Origin: Corynebacterium ammoniagenes DSM 20306
Lineage (GTDB): Bacteria > Actinomycetota > Actinomycetes > Mycobacteriales > Mycobacteriaceae
DNA: 64,000 nt
NCBI RefSeq assembly: GCF_001941425.1
Contig: NZ_CP009244.1
Span: forward strand, 1,054,001 to 1,118,000
Direction of reading: 5' to 3'
Numbering within the stretch: position 1 is the first letter of the stretch; the number at the start of each line of letters is the position of its first letter. The notes below the pieces were generated by a model. The model searched no databases. It saw nothing but the letters and a program-made list of their open reading frames with translations, and was not told the origin of the DNA. This document shows positions 57,105 to 64,000 of this stretch, piece after piece. Both the position numbers and the translations under genes were made by a program.

Positions 57105-58475
57105 ATGACTTATGTTCTAGGCATTGACTCTTCCACCCAGTCATGCAAAGCAGTGTTAGTTGATGCCTCTTCGGGCGAGATAGTTGACCAGGCCCGCGCC
57201 GGGCACCCGGGAGGAACCCAGGTAGATCCTGCGCAGTGGATTGAGGCCTTGGAGGAAGCAACCGCTGGGCTTGTAGAAAAAGCAGATGCCGTCGCCGTTG
57301 CGGGACAACAGCACGGCATGGTCACTTTAGATAAAGATAACAACACCGTACGCGAGGCTATGTTGTGGAACGACGTCTCCTCAGCAGATGCCGCACAGCA
57401 GCTTGTCGATGAATTAGGCGGCGCCCAAGACACCGTTGACTTAACCGGTTCGGTGCTCGTGGCTTCTTTTACGGGCACCAAAATGCGCTGGCTGCGCGAT
57501 AATGAGCCAGATAATGCCAAACGCGTCTCCAAAGTGGTCTTGCCGCATGACTATTTGACGTGGCATTTGGGCGGGCGTGAGGAATTGACCACCGACCACG
57601 GTGATGCCTCCGGAACCGGGTATTACTCTACGCGTGAGCGGCGCTTTGTCCCTGAGCTCGCCGAGCAATTTCTGGGACACAGCGTGCAGCTGCCCCGCAT
57701 TGCAGAACCCAATGAGATTGTCGGTCGCACCTCGACCGGCGCGGCGATTGCTGCCGGTACCGGCGATAATATGGCTGCAGCCCTGGGACTAGATCTCCAA
57801 CCCGGGGATGTGTGCGTTTCGGTCGGCACCTCGGGCGTGGCCAGTGCGTGGAGTGAGACGAGCGTGCACGACGCCACCGGATTGGTAACCGGGTTTGCGG
57901 ATGCCACCGGTGCATATTTGCCGCTGGCTTGCACGCTTAATGGCGCGAAAGTGTTGGACTTCGCTGCCAACCTTGTGGGCGTGGATCACCACGGTTTATC
58001 CGAGATGGCGTTGGCGGGCAATTCCACAGTGACCTTATTGCCGTATTTTGACGGCGAGCGCACCCCCAATCGCCCACACGCAACGGGACTGTTAACTGGA
58101 CTTCGTACCGATACCACGCGCGAGGATTTTGCCCGCGGGGTTGTTGAAGGGTTGTTGTGTTCCATGCTCGATGCCATCAATGCGGTAGAAAACGCCATGG
58201 GGCACAAGGCCAAGCGTGTCCTGCTAACCGGTGGGGCTGCGCGCAGTAAAGCTATGCAACAGCTGGCACCGAGCATTTTCGGCGTCGATGTAGTTCTTCC
58301 CGCTCCCGGCGAATACGTTGCGTTGGGTGCAGCGCGCCAAGCAGCATGGGCGCTATCGGGTGAGAAAAATCCACCGCGGTGGGAGATGGCTGGCTTGACG
58401 ACCTATCAAGGAGAATCGAACCCGGACACCGTGGCCCGATACCAAGAAATTCGGGATTTGACCGCGAACTTCTAG
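57105..58475 (+). CDS. xylB: Xylulokinase
   Basis: XylB (456 residues) is an FGGY-family kinase that phosphorylates D-xylulose to xylulose 5-phosphate, the entry to the pentose phosphate pathway. The phosphate loop DSSTQSCKAVLVD opens the protein; AVAGQQHGMV, MLWND and GTSGVASAW follow, and LLTGGAARSKAMQQL near the end binds adenosine. With MtlD it completes arabitol-to-xylulose-5-phosphate conversion. The stop codon lies inside the predicted -10 of dinB. Confidence 0.92.
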   Translation: MTYVLGIDSSTQSCKAVLVDASSGEIVDQARAGHPGGTQVDPAQWIEALEEATAGLVEKADAVAVAGQQHGMVTLDKDNNTVREAMLWNDVSSADAAQQLVDELGGAQDTVDLTGSVLVASFTGTKMRWLRDNEPDNAKRVSKVVLPHDYLTWHLGGREELTTDHGDASGTGYYSTRERRFVPELAEQFLGHSVQLPRIAEPNEIVGRTSTGAAIAAGTGDNMAAALGLDLQPGDVCVSVGTSGVASAWSETSVHDATGLVTGFADATGAYLPLACTLNGAKVLDFAANLVGVDHHGLSEMALAGNSTVTLLPYFDGERTPNRPHATGLLTGLRTDTTREDFARGVVEGLLCSMLDAINAVENAMGHKAKRVLLTGGAARSKAMQQLAPSIFGVDVVLPAPGEYVALGAARQAAWALSGEKNPPRWEMAGLTTYQGESNPDTVARYQEIRDLTANF

Positions 58476-58478
58476 ACT
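58473..58478 (+). promoter_or_regulatory. -10 hexamer for dinB, probable leaderless start
   Basis: TAGACT overlaps the xylB stop codon and is followed by 7 nt and then ATG 58486. Confidence 0.55.
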
Positions 58479-58485
58479 TGTTGGT

Positions 58486-59820
58486 ATGCAACGTTGGGTT
58501 CTGCACATTGATATGGATGCGTTCTTCGCATCGTGTGAGCAACTGACCCGGCCAACACTCATGGGCCGACCAGTTCTGGTCGGCGGCATGTCCGGACGCG
58601 GCGTCGTCGCCGGTGCCTCCTACGAAGCCCGGAAATACGGCGCGCACTCGGCCATGCCCATGTACCGCGCCCAACAACTAGTAGGCCCCAAAGCAGTCGT
58701 GGTGCGCCCACGCTTTGAGGTCTACAGGCTGGCGTCGCAACGCGTATTTCACTACATCGAATCCCACGTCGAATTAGTCGAACAGCTCAGTATCGATGAG
58801 GCCTATATGGAACCCGCCGAGCTAGTCGGCGCCAGCCCCGAAGAAGTCGAAGCATGGGCTCATGAGCTTCGCGCGGCCATTCGCGAGGACGTGGGGCTAC
58901 CTGCTTCCATTGGGGCCGGATCGGGAAAGCAATTTGCCAAAATTGGCTCGGGCCAAGCTAAACCGGATGGCGCGTTTATCATCCCCGCCGATAAGCAAGA
59001 AGAGATGCTGCACCCATTAGACGTGGATGAGCTCTGGGGCGTCGGCCCTGTTACCGCCACCAAATTGCACTCGATTGGTGTCAATACCATTGGCGATCTG
59101 GCACGGCTGAGCCAGCGTGAGGTAGAAATCATCCTCGGCAGCACCATCGGCCCCTCGCTATGGGCGATGGCCCGCGGGGTCGATGACCGCCCCGTAGCAC
59201 CGCGCGCGGAATCCAAGTCGGTATCCGCCGAGCACACCTACCCGGAAGATTTAACCTCTAAGGACGAAGTAGACCGTGCCTTGGAACGTGCGCTAACCGG
59301 CGCGCACCGCCGTCTTCTTAAAGATGGCCGCGGGGCACGCACGGTGACGGTGAAAATGCGCATGGCCGATTTTCACAGTGAGACAAGGTCGTTGACCTTA
59401 GCCTATGCCACCGATGACATCGCGACATTGCGCAAAGCCATGCACTCTCTAGCGCGCTACCCGGCAGAACTAGGCCCCATTCGCCTGGTCGGCGTCGGGT
59501 TTTCCGGGCTTGAAGCAGAACGCCAGGATGTGCTGTTCCCAGAGCTCGACCAAGCGATGGTGAGCACGGAAACCCGCTTCGATGAAGAAACCACCGTGGC
59601 CGACCGCACCTGGCATGCCACCCAAGATGTCTTTCACCCTGAGTACGGTCACGGATGGATTCAAGGTACCGGGCACGGGTTCGTCAGCGTGCGCTTTGAA
59701 ACCCGGGCAACTGGCCCTGGGCCATTTAAATCCTTCGCTGCCGATGATGACAAACTACAACCCGCGGACCCGATTGATTCCTTAGCGTGGGATATCGATG
59801 ATCTAGATATGGACTTCTAG
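58486..59820 (+). CDS. dinB: DNA polymerase IV (Y family)
   Basis: The 444-residue translesion polymerase has the Y-family metal sites HIDMDAFFASCEQ (residues 7-19) and LSIDEAYME, the helix-hairpin-helix region DELWGVGPVTATKLHSIG, and a little-finger domain. A C-terminal extension (about 350-444) beyond the classical core is common in actinobacterial DinB. It copies damaged DNA without proofreading. No SOS-type operator is evident immediately upstream. It converges on ansA. Confidence 0.92.
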   Translation: MQRWVLHIDMDAFFASCEQLTRPTLMGRPVLVGGMSGRGVVAGASYEARKYGAHSAMPMYRAQQLVGPKAVVVRPRFEVYRLASQRVFHYIESHVELVEQLSIDEAYMEPAELVGASPEEVEAWAHELRAAIREDVGLPASIGAGSGKQFAKIGSGQAKPDGAFIIPADKQEEMLHPLDVDELWGVGPVTATKLHSIGVNTIGDLARLSQREVEIILGSTIGPSLWAMARGVDDRPVAPRAESKSVSAEHTYPEDLTSKDEVDRALERALTGAHRRLLKDGRGARTVTVKMRMADFHSETRSLTLAYATDDIATLRKAMHSLARYPAELGPIRLVGVGFSGLEAERQDVLFPELDQAMVSTETRFDEETTVADRTWHATQDVFHPEYGHGWIQGTGHGFVSVRFETRATGPGPFKSFAADDDKLQPADPIDSLAWDIDDLDMDF

Positions 59821-59830
59821 CGAGATAACC

Positions 59831-59853
59831 AGCTACCGCTGCGGCGGTTTAGC
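59831..59853. terminator. Short hairpin between dinB and ansA
   Basis: AGCTA-CCGC pairs with GCGG-TT-TAGCT around TGCG. It lies between two convergent genes and touches the ansA stop. T-runs are poor. Confidence 0.4.
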
Positions 59854-60776
59854 TACAGCAGCTCGGCAACATCGGTCTCGGTGGCCAAAGCTGCTAGCAG
59901 CACCATCCGGGATTGCCCGGCGCGCAGATGTCCTGTGCCTAATGCACCCGCGCGTGCCAACGTGGCGCCGCCGCCGCTGCCGCCATAGGCCAGCGCGACG
60001 GATCCTTCAGGAACCCGGCTGGTAATGAGCACGGGGATACCAGCCTCGAGGGCGTCGTTGACCCCGTCGCCCATCTGCGATCCCATATTGCCGGATCCGA
60101 GAGCTTCGATGATGATGCCGTGGGCACCAGAGGACACGGCGGCATCGACAAGCATGCGCGGTGCACCTGGCCACGCGGAGATGATGACCACCTCTAAACC
60201 CGCCAATGGTGTCAGGGGAAGGGTGGGGTAGTCGCGGATGTGCTGCGGTGTGGAGTGAAAGGCATCGAGCGCAGAGGTGTGCGCTTTAAATGCACCGCGC
60301 GCTGGGACGGTGAGCCCGCCGAAGCGGATGGATACTTCGGGCGTGCCGTGGGTGGCGTAAGCAAGGGCATCGGCAAGGTTGCGGGTACCATCCGAATCCG
60401 GGTGGTCAAAGGCGCGTTGTGCACCGGTTAACACCACGGGTTTGTCGCCGGTGTGGAAAAGCGATAGAGCCATGGCGGTATCTTCCATGGAATCGGTGCC
60501 GTGGGTGATGACTACTCCGTCTACCGCAGTATCTTCCAACACCGCATGTACGCGGGTGAGCAGATCGTCTAAGTCAGTAAGCGTCAGGGACGAAGAATCC
60601 AGCCGCACGGAATCGATGGGGCGAAATTCCATATCCTTTGTTGCCGCTGTGCCCATGAGGTGTGTTGCCGCCTCGACCAATTGGGCTGCGGAGATGGTGG
60701 GCACTAGGGCGCCGTGGTCATCGGTGGTGCAGGCGATCGTGCCGCCGGTGGCTATAACAGCAATGGTTTTCGACAT
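59853..60776 (-). CDS. ansA: L-asparaginase
   Basis: The 307-residue enzyme hydrolyses asparagine to aspartate and ammonia. The first catalytic Thr is in IATGGTIACT (residue 13 region) and the second in VVITHGTDSMEDTA with the Thr-Asp-Lys partners of the family; the Lys is in DKPVVLTGAQRA. No signal peptide is present, so it is cytoplasmic. ATG 60776 has TAAGCT 6 nt upstream. Confidence 0.9.
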   Translation of the reverse strand: MSKTIAVIATGGTIACTTDDHGALVPTISAAQLVEAATHLMGTAATKDMEFRPIDSVRLDSSSLTLTDLDDLLTRVHAVLEDTAVDGVVITHGTDSMEDTAMALSLFHTGDKPVVLTGAQRAFDHPDSDGTRNLADALAYATHGTPEVSIRFGGLTVPARGAFKAHTSALDAFHSTPQHIRDYPTLPLTPLAGLEVVIISAWPGAPRMLVDAAVSSGAHGIIIEALGSGNMGSQMGDGVNDALEAGIPVLITSRVPEGSVALAYGGSGGGATLARAGALGTGHLRAGQSRMVLLAALATETDVAELL

Positions 60777-60782
60777 GACGCT

Positions 60783-60788
60783 AGCTTA
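60783..60788 (-). promoter_or_regulatory. -10 hexamer for ansA, probable leaderless start
   Basis: On the minus strand TAAGCT is followed by AGCGTC and then the ATG. Confidence 0.45.
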
Positions 60789-60912
60789 AAACATAGGCGT
60801 AAAGTCATTGGGCAAAAGATTGAAGAAACCCTGTGAATTGCAACGTGGGTTCCAATATCGCACAAGGTGGCCGGTAGGATTGACAAAGAATAAAACCGTT
60901 GAAGGAGATTAG

Positions 60913-61473
60913 TTGATTTTTCGTAAACTGACCGCCGGCTTCCTAGCCGCCACCGCTGCTACCGCACTGGTTGCGTGCTCTTCTGATTCCGAATCTGATT
61001 CGGCAGACTCGGCAGACAGCGCTGCACCAGAAACTCAAGCTGAGGAATCCTCCGACGCACCGTCCTCGGAGTTGCCGACCGCAACCGATCTCAACGCCAT
61101 TTTGGGCACCGCAACGGATTCTGCAGCATCGCAAGAAGAAAAGGTCAAGACCGTCCAGGGCGGCGAAACCGCACCGGAACTGTTTGAGACCATGGCTGCA
61201 TCCAAGGCTGAATCAGGCGCTGACTTTGAGGTCGTAGACCCAGTCATTCCGGGTTACTCGCCTGATTCCGTATTGGCCACGGTGAACTTCACCGTCCCAG
61301 AAGAGCCAGCGCAAACCGCTGAAAATGTGGAGTTCGTCTTCGAAGAAGGCACCTGGAAGCTATCCCAGTCCTGGGCATGTACCTTGATTTCCAATACGGT
61401 TACCCCAGACCAGGTACCAGAAATGTGTACTGATGGCACCGTCGATACCGGCGCCAATGAAGTTACTCAGTAA
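60913..61473 (+). CDS. Secreted lipoprotein, unknown function
   Basis: A 186-residue predicted lipoprotein with signal peptide and lipobox LVAC (Cys22), then an acidic Ser/Asp/Glu/Ala-rich stretch (about 24-60) and a globular part with a VLATVNFTVPEEP segment. Two Cys residues (CTLISN and MCTDGT) near the C-terminus could form a disulfide. The start is TTG 60913, 5 nt after GAAGGAG, a rare start codon chosen because no ATG or GTG fits the signal peptide. It resembles small actinobacterial lipoproteins of the low-molecular-weight antigen type. Confidence 0.7.
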   Translation: MIFRKLTAGFLAATAATALVACSSDSESDSADSADSAAPETQAEESSDAPSSELPTATDLNAILGTATDSAASQEEKVKTVQGGETAPELFETMAASKAESGADFEVVDPVIPGYSPDSVLATVNFTVPEEPAQTAENVEFVFEEGTWKLSQSWACTLISNTVTPDQVPEMCTDGTVDTGANEVTQ

Positions 61474-61496
61474 CTAAAAGTTCGAGCCGGTAGTGG

Positions 61497-62426
61497 TTAG
61501 GAATTATCCGCTACCGGACGAAATGTCATCCGCGTGTTGGTCGATTGCAACACGCGGATTTGTGATTCTTCGGTGCCATAGGACACGCGCGTAGCGATGT
61601 CGATATCACCGTTGGTTGGCAGCGGTTGGGAGAAATCAACGGATAGATTTCCGGTAGAACGAGTTTCGGTATCCATGACTTCTAATTCGCCGCCGTCTTC
61701 CATGGCCAAGGCACCCAGCGCGGGGCGTTGGCTAATATCCATGGAAAGCTCAGCACCGGTCTCGGTGAGATCATCCAGAGTAAACGTGGTGGTTTGCAGC
61801 AAGGTGGAATCACCAGAGGTACGCGACTCGACCGTCCACACGGCACCTTCACCAATTTCTTCGTCAGGGAAGACAATCGGCATCGAGGTCAGCTCCACGA
61901 TGGCTTGTTCCAAAACGGAACGGGCATCATCGTTGGCAGACTGCGGCGCTGCCAGGCGAAGGGAGGAGACCTGCCCGGCGTCGTCAGCACGCCAGCCAAA
62001 TTGGAAGCCATCACCGGATTCAATATTCAACGCTTCCGTTCCCGTATAGGTAGGCGACGTCAAGGTCATAAACGCGTTGCGCGTGGCCGGAGTTTGCGCC
62101 GGGTCATCGGTAGCTTCAGAGACTTCCGCGTTGAGATTAAACCCAGTGGTTGCTTCTTCGGGAGTGCTGGATTCAAAGTCTGTGGCTACTTCGGCGTCAA
62201 CCACATCTTGTGAAAAACCTTCGGTGAGCTCGAAGTACACATCTTGCTCAGAGTCGATATCCTCATAGGTGATGACGCGTTTTTCACCCTTACCGGCGTC
62301 TTCGACCGTCACGCGTGCCGCGTCGACGGGAGCGGCGACTGCTTGTTCTACCGCAGGTCCCGGGGGCTCATAGCTACAGCCGGTCAGTACTAACGCCAGG
62401 GCGATGATGGAAGCTTTCACACGCAT
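61497..62426 (-). CDS. Lipoprotein of unknown function, DUF6263-like
   Basis: The 309-residue protein starts at ATG 62426 (MRVKASIIALALVLTGCSYEPPGP), giving a signal peptide with lipobox LTGC, lipid Cys16. A -10 TAGGTT lies 7 nt upstream; the longer frame from 62453 is rejected. The mature part is acidic and beta-rich with repeated TxT strands, as in DUF6263-type lipoproteins. It converges on the small lipoprotein gene above and diverges from lspA, the peptidase that would process it. Confidence 0.75.
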   Translation of the reverse strand: MRVKASIIALALVLTGCSYEPPGPAVEQAVAAPVDAARVTVEDAGKGEKRVITYEDIDSEQDVYFELTEGFSQDVVDAEVATDFESSTPEEATTGFNLNAEVSEATDDPAQTPATRNAFMTLTSPTYTGTEALNIESGDGFQFGWRADDAGQVSSLRLAAPQSANDDARSVLEQAIVELTSMPIVFPDEEIGEGAVWTVESRTSGDSTLLQTTTFTLDDLTETGAELSMDISQRPALGALAMEDGGELEVMDTETRSTGNLSVDFSQPLPTNGDIDIATRVSYGTEESQIRVLQSTNTRMTFRPVADNS

Positions 62427-62433
62427 GCATTCA

Positions 62434-62439
62434 AACCTA
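62434..62439 (-). promoter_or_regulatory. -10 hexamer for the lipoprotein gene, probable leaderless start
   Basis: On the minus strand TAGGTT is followed by TGAATGC and then ATG 62426. Confidence 0.5.
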
Positions 62440-62454
62440 CCGGATGGCTGCATC

Positions 62455-62460
62455 TACAAT
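62455..62460 (+). promoter_or_regulatory. -10 hexamer for lspA, probable leaderless start
   Basis: TACAAT (near-perfect consensus) is followed by GGATTAG and then GTG 62468. It is only 15 bp from the divergent lipoprotein -10. Confidence 0.6.
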
Positions 62461-62467
62461 GGATTAG

Positions 62468-62974
62468 GTGCGCTCAAATGTGAAGATGATGGCTTTGATC
62501 ATTATTGCCATTGCAGTGATTGACCAAGCAGTAAAACAGCTCATGCTGACCTGGCTAAATCCTGGGGAAGCTGTCCCCATTATCGGTGACTGGTTCCGGT
62601 TTTATCTCTTGTTTAATCCGGGCGCCGCCTTTTCCATGGGTGGGGAGGGCTCCACCTGGCTATTTACCACCATCCAATTGGCTTTTGTCATTGGCGTTGC
62701 CATTGCGGCACCGAAGGTAAAAGACCGGTGGGAAGCCGTGGGGCTGGCTATGCTGGCAGGTGGCGCACTGGGCAATTTAACGGACCGGCTTGCGCGCGAA
62801 CCAGGCTTTTGGTTCGGGCATGTCGTGGATTATATTTCGGTGGGAAATTTTGCCGTATTCAATATTGCTGATGCCTGCATTACGGTAGGTGTCATTGTAT
62901 TTATTCTTGCCATGTTGACTGAGGAAAGGAGGACGAAAAATGAACAGAGAAGTTCGAACCCTTCCAGTTCCTGA
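62468..62974 (+). CDS. lspA: Lipoprotein signal peptidase (signal peptidase II)
   Basis: LspA (168 residues) cleaves lipoprotein signal peptides after lipidation. It has four membrane segments and the two catalytic Asp motifs: GNLTDRLAR and [16 protein letters not shown] is the usual family motif in the first loop. Start GTG 62468 is leaderless. Its 3' end overlaps the next gene by 35 nt, and the rluD ribosome site GGAAAGGAGG is inside lspA. Confidence 0.93.
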   Translation: MRSNVKMMALIIIAIAVIDQAVKQLMLTWLNPGEAVPIIGDWFRFYLLFNPGAAFSMGGEGSTWLFTTIQLAFVIGVAIAAPKVKDRWEAVGLAMLAGGALGNLTDRLAREPGFWFGHVVDYISVGNFAVFNIADACITVGVIVFILAMLTEERRTKNEQRSSNPSSS

Positions 62975-63866
62975 AGGCAATGATGGCCTGCGCATCGACG
63001 CAGCCTTGGCCAAGATGTTGGGCTTATCCCGCACCGTGGCCGCAGAACTATGCGCCGAGGGTGCAGTACTGGTCAATGGCACTACCGTGTCCAAATCCGA
63101 TCGGCTCACTGCCGGGCAGTGGGTGGAAGTGACCCTGCCGGAGCCAGCAGCACCGCTTGTTCCCAAAGAGGAATTAGTGGAAGGAATGGACGTGGTCTAT
63201 TCCGACGACGACATTATTGCAGTCAATAAACCCGTCGGCGTCGCAGCGCACCCCTCGGTGGGTTGGGATGGACCGACGGTCATTGGGGGATTAGCTGCCG
63301 CCGGATTTCGCATTTCCAATTCCGGCCCGCCAGAGCGCAAGGGGATTGTGCACCGGCTCGACGTCGGCACTTCCGGCGTGATGGTGGTGGCCTCCTCGGA
63401 GCGCGCCTATACAGCGTTAAAAAACGCTTTCAAAGAACGCACCGTGCACAAGACCTATCACGCGCTAGTGCAAGGATTACCCGATCCCATCGTGGGCACC
63501 ATTGATGCCCCCATCGGCCGCCATCCGTCCTCGGGGTGGAAGTTCGCGGTGACCGAAGACGGTAAACACGCGATTACCCACTACAGCTTGATCGAGGCAT
63601 TCCGGGAGGCATCGCTTCTCGATGTCCACCTAGAGACCGGTCGCACCCACCAAATCCGCGTGCACATGTCAGCGACTGGTCACCCGTGCTGTGGGGATCC
63701 GATGTATGGCTCTGACCCGAATCTGTCGAAGCGCCTGGGGCTGATTCGTCAATGGCTGCACGCGGTTAAATTGGGTTTTGAACACCCCGGCACGGGCCGC
63801 TGGATTGAGATTGAAACCAGCTACCCGGATGACCTCCAACACGCTTTGGACGTTCTTCGTGGCTAA
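62940..63866 (+). CDS. 23S rRNA pseudouridine synthase, RluD/RluC-like
   Basis: The 308-residue protein has an S4 RNA-binding domain (about 16-75, [18 protein letters not shown]) and the RluA-type catalytic domain, with the active-site Asp in [16 protein letters not shown] and further motifs [13 protein letters not shown] and [12 protein letters not shown]. It isomerises uridines in 23S rRNA; the exact site (1911/1915/1917 for RluD) is inferred from position beside lspA. It is translated from inside the lspA end and overlaps the next gene start by 8 nt. Confidence 0.9.
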   Translation: MNREVRTLPVPEGNDGLRIDAALAKMLGLSRTVAAELCAEGAVLVNGTTVSKSDRLTAGQWVEVTLPEPAAPLVPKEELVEGMDVVYSDDDIIAVNKPVGVAAHPSVGWDGPTVIGGLAAAGFRISNSGPPERKGIVHRLDVGTSGVMVVASSERAYTALKNAFKERTVHKTYHALVQGLPDPIVGTIDAPIGRHPSSGWKFAVTEDGKHAITHYSLIEAFREASLLDVHLETGRTHQIRVHMSATGHPCCGDPMYGSDPNLSKRLGLIRQWLHAVKLGFEHPGTGRWIEIETSYPDDLQHALDVLRG

Positions 63867-64000
63867 TCAGGGTAATTCCTCGGGCAATCGGCGTCGGCCT
63901 CAAAGCGAGTCCGCGTACGCTGCTGCGTCTCGACAGCGCAAGCCCCAGCAGGTTGCTCGCCGGCACCCGCCTGAGATTTATCGCCGGCGTCGCGTCGCTG
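63859..64000 (+). CDS. Start of an unidentified gene, cut by the window end
   Basis: GTG 63859 overlaps the rluD-like stop and opens a frame that stays open to the end (47 codons). The visible N-terminus is very basic ([15 protein letters not shown], then [15 protein letters not shown] and YRRRRVA), as in cytoplasmic tails of actinobacterial membrane or wall-acting proteins. No family can be named from this piece. Confidence 0.45.
   Translation, partial: MANQGNSSGNRRRPQSESAYAAASRQRKPQQVARRHPPEIYRRRRVA

Overview
The window is chromosomal DNA of a Corynebacterium. The case rests on gene content and order: an actinobacterial cytochrome bcc-aa3 branch with a di-heme cytochrome c1, the ltsA amidotransferase, lipomannan genes (pimB', mptA), a Rv2175c-pknL pair, a complete mraZ-to-wag31 division and cell-wall cluster, and an arabitol cluster of the C. 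glutamicum atlR/xylB/rbtT/mtlD type. I cannot name the species. No tRNA, rRNA, insertion sequence, prophage or CRISPR array was seen.

Layout. Positions 1-3000: DUF3043 protein (partial, minus), erpA, and ltsA convergent on erpA. Positions 3300-9960: respiratory genes ctaC, ctaF, ctaE, qcrC, qcrA, qcrB, ending at a hairpin terminator. Positions 9960-11095: a 1.1 kb gene-free, structured stretch leading into an nlpC gene; a second, coiled-coil NlpC/P60 hydrolase follows. Positions 13118-19200: pimB', glucokinase, plsC, a membrane acyltransferase, an exoribonuclease and DAHP synthase aroG. Positions 19240-25945: pknL, the Rv2175c homologue, mptA, a prenyl diphosphate synthase, a GNAT protein, a HEPN-like protein and a DUF3040 protein. 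Positions 26298-47060: mraZ, rsmH, ftsL, ftsI, murE, murF, mraY, murD, ftsW, murG, murC, ftsQ, ftsZ, a laccase-domain protein, yggS, sepF, yggT and wag31. Positions 47132-53215: a 52-residue membrane protein, a T-box controlled ileS, a HEAT protein with a MerR-HEAT regulator, and an EamA transporter. Positions 53294-58475: arabitol cluster. Positions 58486-64000: dinB, ansA, two lipoproteins, lspA, rluD-like and the start of another gene.

How it fits together. Most of the window serves envelope growth: precursor synthesis (mur genes, mraY, murG), septation (ftsL/I/W/Q/Z, sepF), polar growth (wag31), wall hydrolysis (NlpC/P60), lipomannan synthesis (pimB', mptA, prenyl synthase) and lipoprotein processing (lspA). 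The respiratory block supplies energy. PknL and the Rv2175c homologue are a kinase and likely substrate.

The strongest regulatory observations are: a large set of probable leaderless promoters, with a TAnnnT-like hexamer 6-8 nt before the start codon; a pair of GlxR-like sites before ctaC and ctaE; three GTGGGG repeats at exactly 10-bp period before mraZ; a MerR-type promoter with a 19-bp spacer before the HEAT/MerR-HEAT pair; a translational T-box before ileS; and structured leaders before ctaC and nlpC.
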